The notes beneath the pieces were generated by a model. The model did no database searches. It was not told the origin of the DNA and was given only the letters and a program-made list of their open reading frames with translations. This document shows positions 43,179-52,620 of a stretch of 64,000 nucleotides of DNA, in pieces (position 1 is the stretch's first letter; each line of letters begins with the position of its first letter). Made by a program: the position numbers and the translations under genes. The DNA lies in NCBI GenBank assembly GCA_934248055.1, contig CAKQKI010000006.1, positions 1-64,000 on the forward strand, given 5' to 3'. This DNA is from an uncultured Clostridia bacterium (GTDB lineage: Bacteria; Bacillota; Clostridia; Christensenellales; Borkfalkiaceae).

Positions 43179-43808
43179 TTATTTTGCGGTTAATTTAGCA
43201 AGCGAGTCTTGCATGGTCTGAGCGATACCCGTATTCGCGATTATATCGTTAAGCGGGTTAAAATCGTAAACCTTGCCGATAATTTCGGTCGAGCGGATTG
43301 CTTCCACGGTGTTTTTAAAAAGTAATTCAGAATCGTCAAACGCGTGAAAAAACGCGAGTATTACGAGAACTGCTCCCGCCGCAAGCACCGTGTTGACCAG
43401 AAAACCGAGAATATTGTCAAACACTTTTATTCCTTTGCATTTTCTTACGCCGCCTGAAATTTTAAGTATAAGTTTGCGTATAAGATGTAATACAATATCG
43501 TAAACGATAAACGTAAGAAGAATAAGAAGCCCGAGCGCTATATAGTATGCGGCAAGTTCTACGTATTGCTGACCCCCGGGGATTTTCGAGTCGCCCAGAA
43601 GCCTTAAAAAGAATTGATAACTTTCTTCCACCCAGCCCCATTTCACGTAGACTTTCATAACCGTGATATACGACAGAAAAGCCGCTCCGCCTATACATAT
43701 AAGAACGAGAGCAAAGTCAATTGCCGAGCCGAAAAACCCGACTTTCAGACCGTATATCGCAAATCCGAGAACGAACGCGATAACGAGTATATCTATTAAA
43801 ACGTACAT
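43179..43808 (-). CDS. CvpA-family membrane protein
   Basis: 209 residues with four hydrophobic segments (DILVIAFVLGFAIYGLKVGF; DFALVLICIGGAAFLSYIT; AYYIALGLLILLTFIVYDIV; GFLVNTVLAAGAVLVILAFF) in the CvpA layout. CvpA was named for colicin V production, but its present role in Firmicutes is poorly known. Eighteen bases after glnS; ribosome site GGGAAAAG. Confidence 0.75.
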   Translation of the reverse strand: MYVLIDILVIAFVLGFAIYGLKVGFFGSAIDFALVLICIGGAAFLSYITVMKVYVKWGWVEESYQFFLRLLGDSKIPGGQQYVELAAYYIALGLLILLTFIVYDIVLHLIRKLILKISGGVRKCKGIKVFDNILGFLVNTVLAAGAVLVILAFFHAFDDSELLFKNTVEAIRSTEIIGKVYDFNPLNDIIANTGIAQTMQDSLAKLTAK

Positions 43809-43826
43809 ATAACTTTTCCCGAGAAA

Positions 43827-45455
43827 TTATTTTTTATTATAGCCGTCTTTCATGCTTACGATTTCGCTCATAATTATTTTATCGTTTTTAACGAATTTTT
43901 TGTAATATCCTTTTCTTAAAAGTTGAAAAGCGGTTCCTTCTGCGCAGTTTTCGATATATCTTTCGCCTTTGCCGCCGAAAATATGCACGCTGTTATTATT
44001 CATGCGCTCCTGATAATCCTGACCTGGATATTCGGCGTCTTTTAAAAGATATTCGTACTTTCTGATTTCAACGTCGCAACAATCGTCGGCATTTACCCAG
44101 TGGATAGTGCCTTTGCATTTGATTCCGCTCGTGTCTTCGCCCGAATGGCTTTCGGGAACGTAAGAACATAAAAGTTCTTTAACGGACCCGTCGTCGTTTA
44201 ATATTACGTCGTCGCATTTTATAATATACGCATTTTTAAGGCGGACGTAACCGTCGGGTTTAAGCCTGAAATATTTCGGCGGCGGATTTAAAGAAAAATC
44301 TTCGCGCTCGATATACAGGTTTTTAGAGAACGAAACGGGGCGCTTGCCCGCGCTTTCGTCGTTGGGGTTTATATCAAATTCAAGCGTTTCAGAACCTTTT
44401 TCGTAGTTCGTGAGAGTGATTTTCAAAGAATTTTCGACAGCCATCGCTCTTTCGGCGTGCAGGTTGAGATAGTCGCGGATAAAATGTTCGAAATAACTTA
44501 TTTCGATTTCGCTGTTCGCTTTCGCAACGCCTATTTCTTCGCAGAAGTTTTTAAGCGCTTCCGCGGGAACGCCGCGATTTCTTAACCCCGTTAAAGTGGG
44601 CATACGGGGATCGTCCCACCCGTCTACGTAACCTTCTTCAACGAGTTTTTTAAGGTAACGTTTGCTCATAACGGTGTTGGTTATGTTAAGGCGCGCGAAT
44701 TCTATCTGACGGGGTTTGTGTTCAACGCCCGTGTTTTCGATTACCCAGTTGTAAAGGGGGCGGTGATCTTCGAATTCGAGAGTGCAGATAGAGTGGGTAA
44801 CGCCTTGCATACTGTCGCAAATCGGATGAGCGAAATCGTACATGGGGTAAATGCACCATTTGTCGCCCGTTCTGTGATGAGTTGCGCGAAGTATTCTGTA
44901 TATTACGGGATCGCGCATGTTGATGTTGGGCGAAGCCATATCTATCTTTGCGCGGAGTACTTTTTCGCCGTCTTTGAATTCGCCGTCGTGCATTTTGCCG
45001 AACAAGCGGAGATTTTCGTCAACGGATCTGTTTCTCGACGGGCTTTCCCGACCGGGTTCGGTGAGAGTGCCGCGAGTGTTTTTTATTTCTTCCGCGGAAT
45101 AATCGTCCACGTACGCTTTGCCGTCTTTTATAAGTTTTACGGCAAGTTCGTAAATATTATCGAAAAAGTCCGACGCGTAGTGAATTTCATACCATTTGAA
45201 ACCGAGCCATTTTATATCTTCTTCGATAGCGTTTACGAATTCGGTTTTTTCTTTGGACGGATTCGTGTCGTCAAAAAAAAGATTGCAAAGCCCGCCGTAT
45301 TTATTTGCCGTTCCGAAATTCAGGCATAAACTTTTCGCGTGGCCTACGTGAAGATAGCCGTTCGGTTCGGGCGGAAAACGTGTATGAACGGTTTTTACCG
45401 TGCCGTTTTCAAGTTCTTCGTTAATAATATCTTCTATAAAGTTTTTAGATTCCAT
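43827..45455 (-). CDS. glnS: Glutaminyl-tRNA synthetase
   Basis: 542 residues, class I synthetase. HIGH motif in PPEPNGYLHVGHAKS (the GlnRS-specific form; bacterial GluRS has a different one), KMSKS variant VMSKRYLKKL, the acceptor-binding segment and two C-terminal anticodon beta-barrels. It charges tRNA-Gln directly. Many Gram-positives lack GlnRS and use GatCAB, so this marks a lineage with horizontally gained GlnRS, as in some clostridia. Ribosome site AGGCGG. Confidence 0.96.
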   Translation of the reverse strand: MESKNFIEDIINEELENGTVKTVHTRFPPEPNGYLHVGHAKSLCLNFGTANKYGGLCNLFFDDTNPSKEKTEFVNAIEEDIKWLGFKWYEIHYASDFFDNIYELAVKLIKDGKAYVDDYSAEEIKNTRGTLTEPGRESPSRNRSVDENLRLFGKMHDGEFKDGEKVLRAKIDMASPNINMRDPVIYRILRATHHRTGDKWCIYPMYDFAHPICDSMQGVTHSICTLEFEDHRPLYNWVIENTGVEHKPRQIEFARLNITNTVMSKRYLKKLVEEGYVDGWDDPRMPTLTGLRNRGVPAEALKNFCEEIGVAKANSEIEISYFEHFIRDYLNLHAERAMAVENSLKITLTNYEKGSETLEFDINPNDESAGKRPVSFSKNLYIEREDFSLNPPPKYFRLKPDGYVRLKNAYIIKCDDVILNDDGSVKELLCSYVPESHSGEDTSGIKCKGTIHWVNADDCCDVEIRKYEYLLKDAEYPGQDYQERMNNNSVHIFGGKGERYIENCAEGTAFQLLRKGYYKKFVKNDKIIMSEIVSMKDGYNKK

Positions 45456-45540
45456 AAATTCAGCCGCCTGTTTGTAATAGTCAGATTTAAGTATATATTA
45501 GATATATTACCACACTTTTTCTCAATAATCAATAATTTGC

Positions 45541-45569
45541 TTGACAATGCCGAGCATTTTCTATAAAAT
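45541..45569 (+). promoter_or_regulatory. glyQS promoter
   Basis: TTGACA (45541-45546), 17 bases, TAAAAT (45564-45569). The leader is only about 26 bases, too short for a T-box. Confidence 0.75.
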
Positions 45570-45601
45570 ATTTGTTATAAATCTCAAAAGAAGGTATTCT
45601 G

Positions 45602-46999
45602 ATGGAAGAAAAGAAAAGTTGCGTTACTATGGATAAACTCGTCGCGCTGTGTAAAACGCGCGGTTACGTTTTTCCGGGCAGCGAAATATACGGCGGTCTT
45701 GCAAATTCGTGGGATTACGGTCCTTTGGGCGTCGAATTCAAAAACAACGTAAAAAAAGCCTGGTGGAAAAGATTCGTTCAGGAATCGCCTTACAACGTCG
45801 GGCTTGACAGCGCGATTATAATGAATCCCGAAGTCTGGGTTGCGTCGGGTCACGTGGGCGGATTTTCCGACCCTTTAATGGACTGCAAGCAATGCAAGCA
45901 GCGTCACCGCGCCGATAAACTTATCGAAGATTACGCTTTCAAAAACGGTACGGACGATAACCCCGCCGGCTGGTCTTTTGAAAAAATGGCTGAGTTCATC
46001 AAAGAAAAAGGTATATGCTGTCCGTCGTGCGGCGGTAAAGAGTTTACGGATATAAAGAAATTCAATCTTATGTTCAAAACTTTTATCGGCGTCACGGAAG
46101 ACAGTTCTTCGGTTGCCTATCTTCGTCCCGAAACGGCGCAGGGTATTTTCGTTAATTTCGGCAACGTGCAGAGAACGACGCGTAAAAAATTGCCGTTCGG
46201 CATAGGGCAGATAGGTAAATCGTTCAGAAACGAAATCACTCCGGGCAACTTCATTTTCAGAATAAGAGAATTCGAACAGATGGAACTCGAATTTTTCTGT
46301 AAGCCCGGCACCGATCTCGAATGGTTTAAATACTGGAAAGATTATTGTTACAAATTCCTTCTCGATCTCGGAATGAAAAAAGATAATCTTCGTATGCGCG
46401 ATCACGATAAAGAAGAACTTTGCTTCTATTCGAAAGCAACCACCGACTTCGAATATCTTTTCCCGTTCGGCTGGGGCGAACTCTGGGGCATTGCTGACAG
46501 GACGGATTACGATCTCGGTCAGCACGCAAAGCACAGCGGCAAAGACCTTACTTATTTCGATCAGGAAACGGGGGAACATTACATTCCTTACGTTGTCGAA
46601 CCGTCGCTCGGGGCAGACAGAATCGCGCTCGCTTTTCTTGCCGACGCTTACGACGAAGAAGAAATTGCCGAAGGCGATACGAGAGTGGTTTTAAGACTGC
46701 ATCCTTTCCTTGCTCCGATTAAAGCGGCGATTTTACCGCTTTCCAAAAAACTCGGCGAAAAGGCTATGGAAATTTATAATTCGCTCACTCCGTTTTTCAA
46801 TCTCGAATACGACGAATCCGGCTCTATCGGCAAGCGTTATCGCCGTCAGGACGAAATAGGCACGCCCCTTTGCGTAACCGTCGATTTCGATACCCTTGAA
46901 GACGGCGCGGTTACCGTGAGAGACAGGGATACCATGAAACAGGTCCGTATTCCCGTTACCGAACTTAAAGAATATATCGAAAACGCCGTAAAATTTTAA
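45602..46999 (+). CDS. glyQS: Glycyl-tRNA synthetase, alpha2 type
   Basis: 465 residues, class II. This is the dimeric eukaryote/archaea-like GlyRS, not the alpha2beta2 GlyQ/GlyS form. Motif 2 is FRNEITPGNFIFRIREFEQM, motif 3 PSLGADRIALAFL, with the N-terminal GFVFPGSEIYGG-type opening RGYVFPGSEIYGGLANSWDY. A CxxC zinc pair (CKQCK, CPSCGGK) lies in the insertion. Ribosome site GAAGG. Confidence 0.97.
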   Translation: MEEKKSCVTMDKLVALCKTRGYVFPGSEIYGGLANSWDYGPLGVEFKNNVKKAWWKRFVQESPYNVGLDSAIIMNPEVWVASGHVGGFSDPLMDCKQCKQRHRADKLIEDYAFKNGTDDNPAGWSFEKMAEFIKEKGICCPSCGGKEFTDIKKFNLMFKTFIGVTEDSSSVAYLRPETAQGIFVNFGNVQRTTRKKLPFGIGQIGKSFRNEITPGNFIFRIREFEQMELEFFCKPGTDLEWFKYWKDYCYKFLLDLGMKKDNLRMRDHDKEELCFYSKATTDFEYLFPFGWGELWGIADRTDYDLGQHAKHSGKDLTYFDQETGEHYIPYVVEPSLGADRIALAFLADAYDEEEIAEGDTRVVLRLHPFLAPIKAAILPLSKKLGEKAMEIYNSLTPFFNLEYDESGSIGKRYRRQDEIGTPLCVTVDFDTLEDGAVTVRDRDTMKQVRIPVTELKEYIENAVKF

Positions 47000-47009
47000 A
47001 AATTTTAAT

Positions 47010-47033
47010 AAAACGGGGTATTTCCCCGTTTTT
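47010..47033 (+). terminator. glyQS terminator
   Basis: AACGGGG / CCCCGTT stem followed by T-rich bases, 11 bases after the glyQS stop. Confidence 0.85.
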
Positions 47034-47046
47034 TAACGGAAACGCG

Positions 47047-47074
47047 GTAAACCTTAATTACCGCAACGGTTTAC
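47047..47074 (+). promoter_or_regulatory. BirA operator of birA-bioY
   Basis: GTAAACC, 14 bases, GGTTTAC: a perfect inverted repeat in the known BirA-box form and spacing. It lies just 4 bases before the birA ATG, so BirA with biotinyl-AMP should repress its own operon. Confidence 0.85.
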
Positions 47075-47078
47075 TATT

Positions 47079-48050
47079 ATGGAAACAAGTGAAGAAATAC
47101 TTAAAAAACTGATAAAAAGCGAAGGTTATTTGTCGGGAGAAAGTCTTGCCGAAGAACTGAACGTTACACGCGCGGCCGTGTGGAAAGGGATTAAAAGGCT
47201 TGAAAGCAAAGGGTATAAGATAAACTCCGTTAAAGGCGGCGGATACGCTCTTTTAAAAGAAAACGCGCCGTTAAGCGCGGAAATAATAAAAAGTTACGCG
47301 GGCGGCGACGAAGATATAGTTATAAAGAGCGAAACCCGCTCCACGAACGACGACGCAAAAAAACTTGCCCTTGAACACAAAGGTAAAACCGTCGTTGTGG
47401 TTGCCGAAAAACAAATTTCGGGGCGGGGGAGATTTTCAAGGTCGTTTTATTCGCCCGAAAAGCGCGGAATATATATGAGCGTAGTACTGCCCGTAAACGC
47501 CGAACTCGACACGGCTGTAAGAATAACTACTTTCGCGGGCGTTGCGGTAGCAAGGGCGATAGAAAAATTAAGCGGACTTTCCGTAGGAATAAAATGGGTA
47601 AACGACCTTTACGTGAACGGAAAAAAAGTATGCGGAATACTTACCGAAGCGTCGTGCGATTTCGAACTTAAAAAACTCGATTTCGCGGTGTGCGGGATAG
47701 GCGTTAACGTGACGGGGCTCGATTTTCCCGAAAATATTTCGGACACTGCAACGAGCATAGAAAAAGAAAGCGGAAAAAAAATCGACAGAAACGAACTTAT
47801 AGCCGAAATAATAATGAATTTAAGGCTTGTTTCAGACGCCGTTTTTACGGGAGAATATTTAAAAGAATACAAGGCGCGTTCGATAATTCTCGGAAAGATC
47901 GTGGAAGTATGCGGCGTATGCGAAAAATTTACGGCAAAAGCCGTTGATTTTACCGATAACGGCGCGCTCGTAATAGAAAGAAACGCTAAAACCGAAATAG
48001 TTAATTCGGCAGACGTAAGCGTTAAAATACAAAAAGGTGAATCATTATGA
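47079..48050 (+). CDS. birA: Bifunctional biotin protein ligase / biotin operon repressor
   Basis: 323 residues. N-terminal winged helix (SGESLAEELNVTRAAVWKGI, GYKINSVKGGGYAL), catalytic domain with the biotin loop SGRGRFSRSF and GIKWVNDLYV, and a C-terminal SH3-like domain. It attaches biotin to carboxylase carrier proteins and represses transcription when biotin is plentiful. No Shine-Dalgarno site is visible; the operator is in its place, so the leader is very short. Confidence 0.95.
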   Translation: METSEEILKKLIKSEGYLSGESLAEELNVTRAAVWKGIKRLESKGYKINSVKGGGYALLKENAPLSAEIIKSYAGGDEDIVIKSETRSTNDDAKKLALEHKGKTVVVVAEKQISGRGRFSRSFYSPEKRGIYMSVVLPVNAELDTAVRITTFAGVAVARAIEKLSGLSVGIKWVNDLYVNGKKVCGILTEASCDFELKKLDFAVCGIGVNVTGLDFPENISDTATSIEKESGKKIDRNELIAEIIMNLRLVSDAVFTGEYLKEYKARSIILGKIVEVCGVCEKFTAKAVDFTDNGALVIERNAKTEIVNSADVSVKIQKGESL

Positions 48051-48583
48051 ATAATACCGCAAAAAACTTGGCAAAAACAGGCGTTATAACCGCGTGTTTA
48101 TGCGTACTCGCACCGATTTCCGTGCCGATAGGCGCTATTCCTGTAAGCCTTGCTACTTTCGTTATATATCTTGCCGCGTGCATTTTCGACGTTAAGACTT
48201 CAACTTTTGCCGTCGCCGCGTATATTCTTCTGGGCGTTTGCGGTCTTCCCGTGTTTTCGGGTTATCGCGGCGGAGCGGGGGTTATCTTCGGCGCGACGGG
48301 CGGATATATAATAGGTTATATTCCGCTTGCCGTTATCGTTTCGCTTTTCAAAGAAATCAAAAACGGAGGTTGTTTGCAGTCGTTTTCGGGAATAGTCGTC
48401 GGAACGGCGGTTTTATACGCGCTCGGAACAGTATGGTATTGCTTCGTTTCGGGAACAGAATTTATCCCCGCGCTTTCCGCATGCGTAATTCCGTTTTTGC
48501 CGTTTGACGCCGTTAAGGCGGTTATCGCGGTGTTGATTTCAAGACCTGTGTCAAAAGCGATTATGAAAACGGAAAATAAGTAG
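48047..48583 (+). CDS. bioY: Biotin transporter substrate-binding S-component BioY
   Basis: 178 residues, six membrane segments. PIGAIPVSLATFVIYLAACI and LPVFSGYRGGAGVIFGATGG are the BioY signature regions. It captures biotin for an ECF transporter whose A/A'/T parts are not in this window. Overlaps birA by 4 bases (ATGA). Confidence 0.94.
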   Translation: MNNTAKNLAKTGVITACLCVLAPISVPIGAIPVSLATFVIYLAACIFDVKTSTFAVAAYILLGVCGLPVFSGYRGGAGVIFGATGGYIIGYIPLAVIVSLFKEIKNGGCLQSFSGIVVGTAVLYALGTVWYCFVSGTEFIPALSACVIPFLPFDAVKAVIAVLISRPVSKAIMKTENK

Positions 48584-48614
48584 TTTAAGTCAATAAAACA
48601 ATCCGAAAGTACTG

Positions 48615-48651
48615 AAACAGCCGCGATTCCGACAGGGAATCGCGGCTGTTT
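48615..48651. terminator. Hairpin after bioY, flush with the MITE-like element
   Basis: A 16-bp stem AAACAGCCGCGATTCC / GGAATCGCGGCTGTTT with a short loop. The last T is also the first base of the element at 48651. Confidence 0.7.
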
Positions 48652-48930
48652 AGCCACAAGCGATTGCGTTTGAACTCGGTCTTGCGTCGTGTTTTCAGGC
48701 TAATACATTGTTCCGCAATCGTCATATACGAGTGTATTATGCCGCTTGCGCGCCGCGTCTTAACCTAAAGACGCAACGCAATACTTGCAGGCAACCAAAA
48801 CGCCGCTATTTTCGATGATTTCTGTCGTAGGCGACTTGTTCGTACTTGGCGGTACGGACGAAGGAGAATTCGGCATAAAGCGCGTAAATATCGGCGCTTT
48901 GGCGGGTTCAAACGCAGTCACTTGTGGCTA
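48651..48930. mobile_element. 280-base MITE-like element with ~25-base terminal inverted repeats
   Basis: Left end TAGCCACAAGCGATTGCGTT, right end (inverted) TAGCCACAAGTGACTGCGTT, continuing to TGAAC in both, so 25 positions with only two mismatches. The inside holds a hairpin GCGTCT/AGACGC near 48754-48773 and no gene. The same ends occur in short palindromic copies at 31576-31617 and 57127-57167. It fills most of the 363-base gene-free gap between bioY and ychF. No transposase is in the window, so any mobility needs one elsewhere. Confidence 0.65.
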
Positions 48931-48946
48931 TCCGATTAAAATTTAA

Positions 48947-50044
48947 TTATACGTTAAATCTGAAAAGGACAACGTCACCGTCTTTCATAACGTAGTCTTT
49001 GCCTTCGGAGCGGACTTTTCCGAGTTCTTTTGCTTTCGTGTAACTGCCGCATTCGAGAAGGGTCTGCCATTCGATTACTTCCGCGCGGATAAAGCCTTTT
49101 TCGAAATCGCTGTGGATTTTTCCCGCCGCCTGCGGCGCTTTCGTTCCGTTTACGATAGTCCAGGCTCTCGTTTCGGGTTCGCCCGACGTAAGATAACTTA
49201 TAAGCCCCAAAAGTTTATAACTTGCTTTTACGAGCCTGTTAAGACCGCTTTCTTCAAGACCGAGATCGTTAAGGAACAATTGTTGCTCGTCAGGCGCGAG
49301 TTCGCTTATTTCTTCTTCGGTTTTTGCCGAAATAACCATAACTTCGCTGCCGTCTTTAACGGCGTAATCGATAACTTCTTTAACTAAAGGAATATCTTTA
49401 CCGTCTTTACCGACGTCGTTTTCGGAAACGTTCGCGGCGTAAATGACGGGTTTTGACGTTATCAGAAACAAATTGTCGACATATTTTTTTTCTTCTTCGT
49501 TGAATTCGAGCGAGCGAACGGGTTTTTCGCTTTCAAGGCAGTCTTTAATTCTTTTTAAAAGCGCGGCTTCGGCGGCGTATTTTTTATCGCCCGTTTTGGT
49601 CATAGAAACGGCTTTGTCGTAACGCTTCTGAACGGTTTCGAGATCGGCGAGAATGAGTTCGAGATTTATCGTTTCGATGTCGCCCGTCGGGTCGACTTTG
49701 CCGTTTACGTGGATAACGTTTTCGTCTTCGAAACATCTTACGACGTGAACGATCGCGTCCACTTCTCTTATATGCGATAAAAATTTATTGCCCAGTCCTT
49801 CGCCCTTCGACGCGCCTTTTACAAGCCCCGCTATGTCTACGAATTCAATCGTTGCGGGGGTTATTTTTTTGCTGTTATAGAGCGCTGCGAGTTTATTCAG
49901 CCTTTCGTCCGGCACGGCAACCACGCCTACGTTAGGCTCGATCGTGCAGAACGGAAAGTTGGCGGCTTGCGCGCCCGCGTGAGTTATTGCGTTGAAAAGA
50001 GTCGATTTGCCTACGTTCGGCAAACCCACCACTCCTAATTTCAT
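48947..50044 (-). CDS. ychF: Redox-regulated ATPase / Obg-like GTPase YchF
   Basis: 365 residues. Start at 50044 (MKLGVVGLPNVGKSTL) follows GAGG. G1 is GLPNVGKS, the inserted DIAGLVKGASKGEGLGNKF is diagnostic of Obg/YchF, G4 is NVSENDV-like in place of NKxD (an ATP preference in this family), with a C-terminal TGS domain (AWTIVNGTKAPQAAGKIHSD). Ribosome-associated; acts in translation quality and stress response. Confidence 0.96.
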   Translation of the reverse strand: MKLGVVGLPNVGKSTLFNAITHAGAQAANFPFCTIEPNVGVVAVPDERLNKLAALYNSKKITPATIEFVDIAGLVKGASKGEGLGNKFLSHIREVDAIVHVVRCFEDENVIHVNGKVDPTGDIETINLELILADLETVQKRYDKAVSMTKTGDKKYAAEAALLKRIKDCLESEKPVRSLEFNEEEKKYVDNLFLITSKPVIYAANVSENDVGKDGKDIPLVKEVIDYAVKDGSEVMVISAKTEEEISELAPDEQQLFLNDLGLEESGLNRLVKASYKLLGLISYLTSGEPETRAWTIVNGTKAPQAAGKIHSDFEKGFIRAEVIEWQTLLECGSYTKAKELGKVRSEGKDYVMKDGDVVLFRFNV

Positions 50045-50075
50045 ATTTCTACCTCGTTTTGTTTTAACACGTATA

Positions 50076-50104
50076 ATTTTACCACATTCGCGCAATAACT
50101 GCAA
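50076..50104 (-). promoter_or_regulatory. ychF promoter
   Basis: Minus strand: TTGCAG (50099-50104), 17 bases, TAAAAT (50076-50081). Confidence 0.55.
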
Positions 50105-50132
50105 TTATTTTGGATAAGTAGCGGTAAAAAGT

Positions 50133-50161
50133 TTGTAGTTATTTAAAAAATATGCTAAAAT
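50133..50161 (+). promoter_or_regulatory. argS promoter
   Basis: TTGTAG (50133-50138), 17 bases, TAAAAT (50156-50161). The leader is about 92 bases; I see no T-box specifier structure in it. Confidence 0.55.
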
Positions 50162-50259
50162 ATTCGTAAAGAATATCGCCGCCGTTTTAAAAGTAACCGA
50201 TATAAGCATAAGGGTTGGTTTTTTAGATCGCTTGCGATGTTATATTCAATGAGGAAATT

Positions 50260-51942
50260 ATGGATTACAAAGCGCACGTTGCCGAAAAACTTAAAATCGA
50301 AGGGGTTTCGAAAGAAGAAATAGAGTCGTTTATAACAACCCCGCCCGATACCGCTTACGGCGATTACGCGCTTCCTTGTTTCAGGTTTTCGAAAATACTT
50401 CGTCGGTCGCCCGCCGTTATTGCGGAAGAACTTGCTTCGTCTTTTGAAACGGACGAGTATATTTCCGCCTGCGTTGCGGTAAACGGTTACCTTAATTTTA
50501 CGGTAAACCGCGGCAACCTTACCAAAAGTCTTTTAAACGAGATAATTTCGGCGGGCGATAAATACGGCTCGTCGGAAGAAGGAAACGGCAAAACGATAGT
50601 TATAGACTACTCGTCTATAAATATCGCAAAACCGTTTCACATAGGGCATTTGTCAACGACCGTTATAGGCGCGGCGCTGTACAGGATTTTTAAATTTACG
50701 GGATACAACGTCGTAGGCGTCAATCATCTCGGCGATTACGGCACGCAATTCGGAAAACTTATTTACGCGTATAAAGCGTGGGGCGATAAAAAAGCCGTGG
50801 AAAAGGGCGGAATAAAGGAACTCACGCGCCTTTACGTAAAATATCACGAAGAAGCCGAAAACAATCCCGGAATGGACGACGCCGCGCGCGCTTATTTTAA
50901 AAAGATCGAAGACGGCGACAAAGAGTGCAACGAACTTTTCAGATGGTTTAAAGACCTTACTTTAAAAGACGTTGACAGGGTATATAAAGAACTCGGCGTC
51001 ACTTTTGACAGTTACGCGGGCGAAAGTTTTTATAACGACAAAATGCAGCCCGTTATCGACGCGCTCGATAAAAAAGGGCTTTTAAAAGAGAGCGAAGGCG
51101 CGAAGATAGTCGACCTTTCCGCTTACGATATGCCTCCGTGTCTTATTCTTCGGTCGGATGGTGCGTCGCTTTACGCCACGCGCGACCTTGCCGCCGCGTT
51201 TTACCGTAAAAAAACCTATGATTTTTATAAATGTTTATACGTCGTTGCGTATCAGCAAAACCTGCATTTCAGGCAACTTTTCAAAGTTCTTGAACTTATG
51301 GGCGAGCCCTGGGCGAAAGATATGGTTCACGTTGCGTTCGGAATGGTATCTCTCGAAGACGGCACTATGTCTACGCGCAAAGGCAAAGTCGTATGGCTCG
51401 AAGACGTTATCGATAAATGCGTGGAAAAGGCGTACTCCGTAATAAACGAAAAAAACCCGCAACTCGAGAATAAAGACGAAACCGCGCGCGCTGTCGGCAC
51501 GGGAGCGGTGATATTCGGCGCGCTTTCGGGAAGCAGAATAAAAGATATTACGTTTTCGTATGATAAAGTACTTAATTTCGACGGCGAAACCGCGCCGTAC
51601 GTGCAGTACACTTACGCGCGTGCGATAAGCGTTCTCGGCAAGGGCGGAAAACCGGGCGAATACAGCCTTTCGGAAATTTCAGCAAGCGAATACGATCTCG
51701 TAAACGAGTTAAAACGCTTTCCCGACGTCGTTAAGGCGGCGGCGGATAAGTACGAGCCGAGCATCATAACCCGTTACGCGATAGACGTTGCCGAAAGATT
51801 CAATAAATTTTATTTCGATTGCAAAATACTCGGCGAACGGGAAGACGTTAAAAATTTCCGTTTGGCGCTTACAAAGGCAACGAGTATCGTTATAAAGAAC
51901 GCGTTGTCGCTGCTCGGAATCAGAACTCCCGAAAAAATGTAA
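50260..51942 (+). CDS. argS: Arginyl-tRNA synthetase
   Basis: 560 residues, class I. N-terminal Add-1 domain, HIGH motif in NIAKPFHIGHLSTT, the KMSKS-like MSTRKG loop and the ArgRS signature YVQYTYARAISVL followed by the helical anticodon domain. Ribosome site GAGGAAA. Followed 14 bases later by a HAD gene. Confidence 0.97.
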   Translation: MDYKAHVAEKLKIEGVSKEEIESFITTPPDTAYGDYALPCFRFSKILRRSPAVIAEELASSFETDEYISACVAVNGYLNFTVNRGNLTKSLLNEIISAGDKYGSSEEGNGKTIVIDYSSINIAKPFHIGHLSTTVIGAALYRIFKFTGYNVVGVNHLGDYGTQFGKLIYAYKAWGDKKAVEKGGIKELTRLYVKYHEEAENNPGMDDAARAYFKKIEDGDKECNELFRWFKDLTLKDVDRVYKELGVTFDSYAGESFYNDKMQPVIDALDKKGLLKESEGAKIVDLSAYDMPPCLILRSDGASLYATRDLAAAFYRKKTYDFYKCLYVVAYQQNLHFRQLFKVLELMGEPWAKDMVHVAFGMVSLEDGTMSTRKGKVVWLEDVIDKCVEKAYSVINEKNPQLENKDETARAVGTGAVIFGALSGSRIKDITFSYDKVLNFDGETAPYVQYTYARAISVLGKGGKPGEYSLSEISASEYDLVNELKRFPDVVKAAADKYEPSIITRYAIDVAERFNKFYFDCKILGEREDVKNFRLALTKATSIVIKNALSLLGIRTPEKM

Positions 51943-51956
51943 CGGAAGGCGTTTCT

Positions 51957-52610
51957 ATGAAAAAGACAATAATTTTCGATCTTGACGGCACTTTACTGTA
52001 TACCATCGAAGACATACGCGACTGCGCGAATAAAATATTCAAAAAGTACGGTTATAAAGAAATATCCACGAAAAAAACTCTCGCCTGTATAGGTTACGGG
52101 GCAAAAAAACTCATAAAACTCGCAACGGGCGAAACCGACGAAAACAAAATAAACGCGATGCTCGAAGAGTACGTTCCGTTGCAGGAGAATTGCAAAAACG
52201 AAAAAACCACGGTATACGACGGACTTGACGGTCTTTTGAAAAGATTGAAAAAAGAAGGTTTTACGCTCGCTATCGTATCCAACAAGCCCGACGAAGTTAC
52301 TCAGGTCGTTGTAAAGCAAAAACTCGGCGAATACGGTTTTGATTTCGTTACGGGGCAGATTCCCGATAAATTTAAGCCTAAACCCGACAAGTCGGTTATT
52401 GAATATTGCCTTAAAGAGTTGAATACGGACAAAAAGCACGCCGTTTATATAGGCGACAGCGAAGTTGACGTCAATACTTACAAAAACGCGGGAATTGACG
52501 GCATAACCGTTTTATGGGGATACAGAGACGAAGAAACTCTTTTGAAAGAAGGGGCTGAAAATCTCGCAAAAACCCCTGAAAAAGTTTACGAAATAATTAA
52601 ATCTATGTGA
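51957..52610 (+). CDS. gph: HAD phosphatase, phosphoglycolate-phosphatase type
   Basis: 217 residues. Motif I DLDGTLL, motif II VSNKP, motif III KPKPDKS and motif IV YIGDSEVDVNTYKNAG, with a small helical C1 cap. The Gph/PpaX group hydrolyses phosphoglycolate or pyrophosphate; exact substrate uncertain. Ribosome site CGGAAGG. Confidence 0.85.
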   Translation: MKKTIIFDLDGTLLYTIEDIRDCANKIFKKYGYKEISTKKTLACIGYGAKKLIKLATGETDENKINAMLEEYVPLQENCKNEKTTVYDGLDGLLKRLKKEGFTLAIVSNKPDEVTQVVVKQKLGEYGFDFVTGQIPDKFKPKPDKSVIEYCLKELNTDKKHAVYIGDSEVDVNTYKNAGIDGITVLWGYRDEETLLKEGAENLAKTPEKVYEIIKSM

Positions 52611-52620
52611 GGCTTGTTAT

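Noticed and set aside
45456..45601. T-box riboswitch before glyQS
   Set aside because: The promoter leaves a leader of about 26 bases, too short; no T-box sequence or antiterminator seen. The same holds for argS.
48651..48930. A small gene in the bioY-ychF gap
   Set aside because: No frame with start, ribosome site and coding character; the stretch is better explained by terminal inverted repeats.
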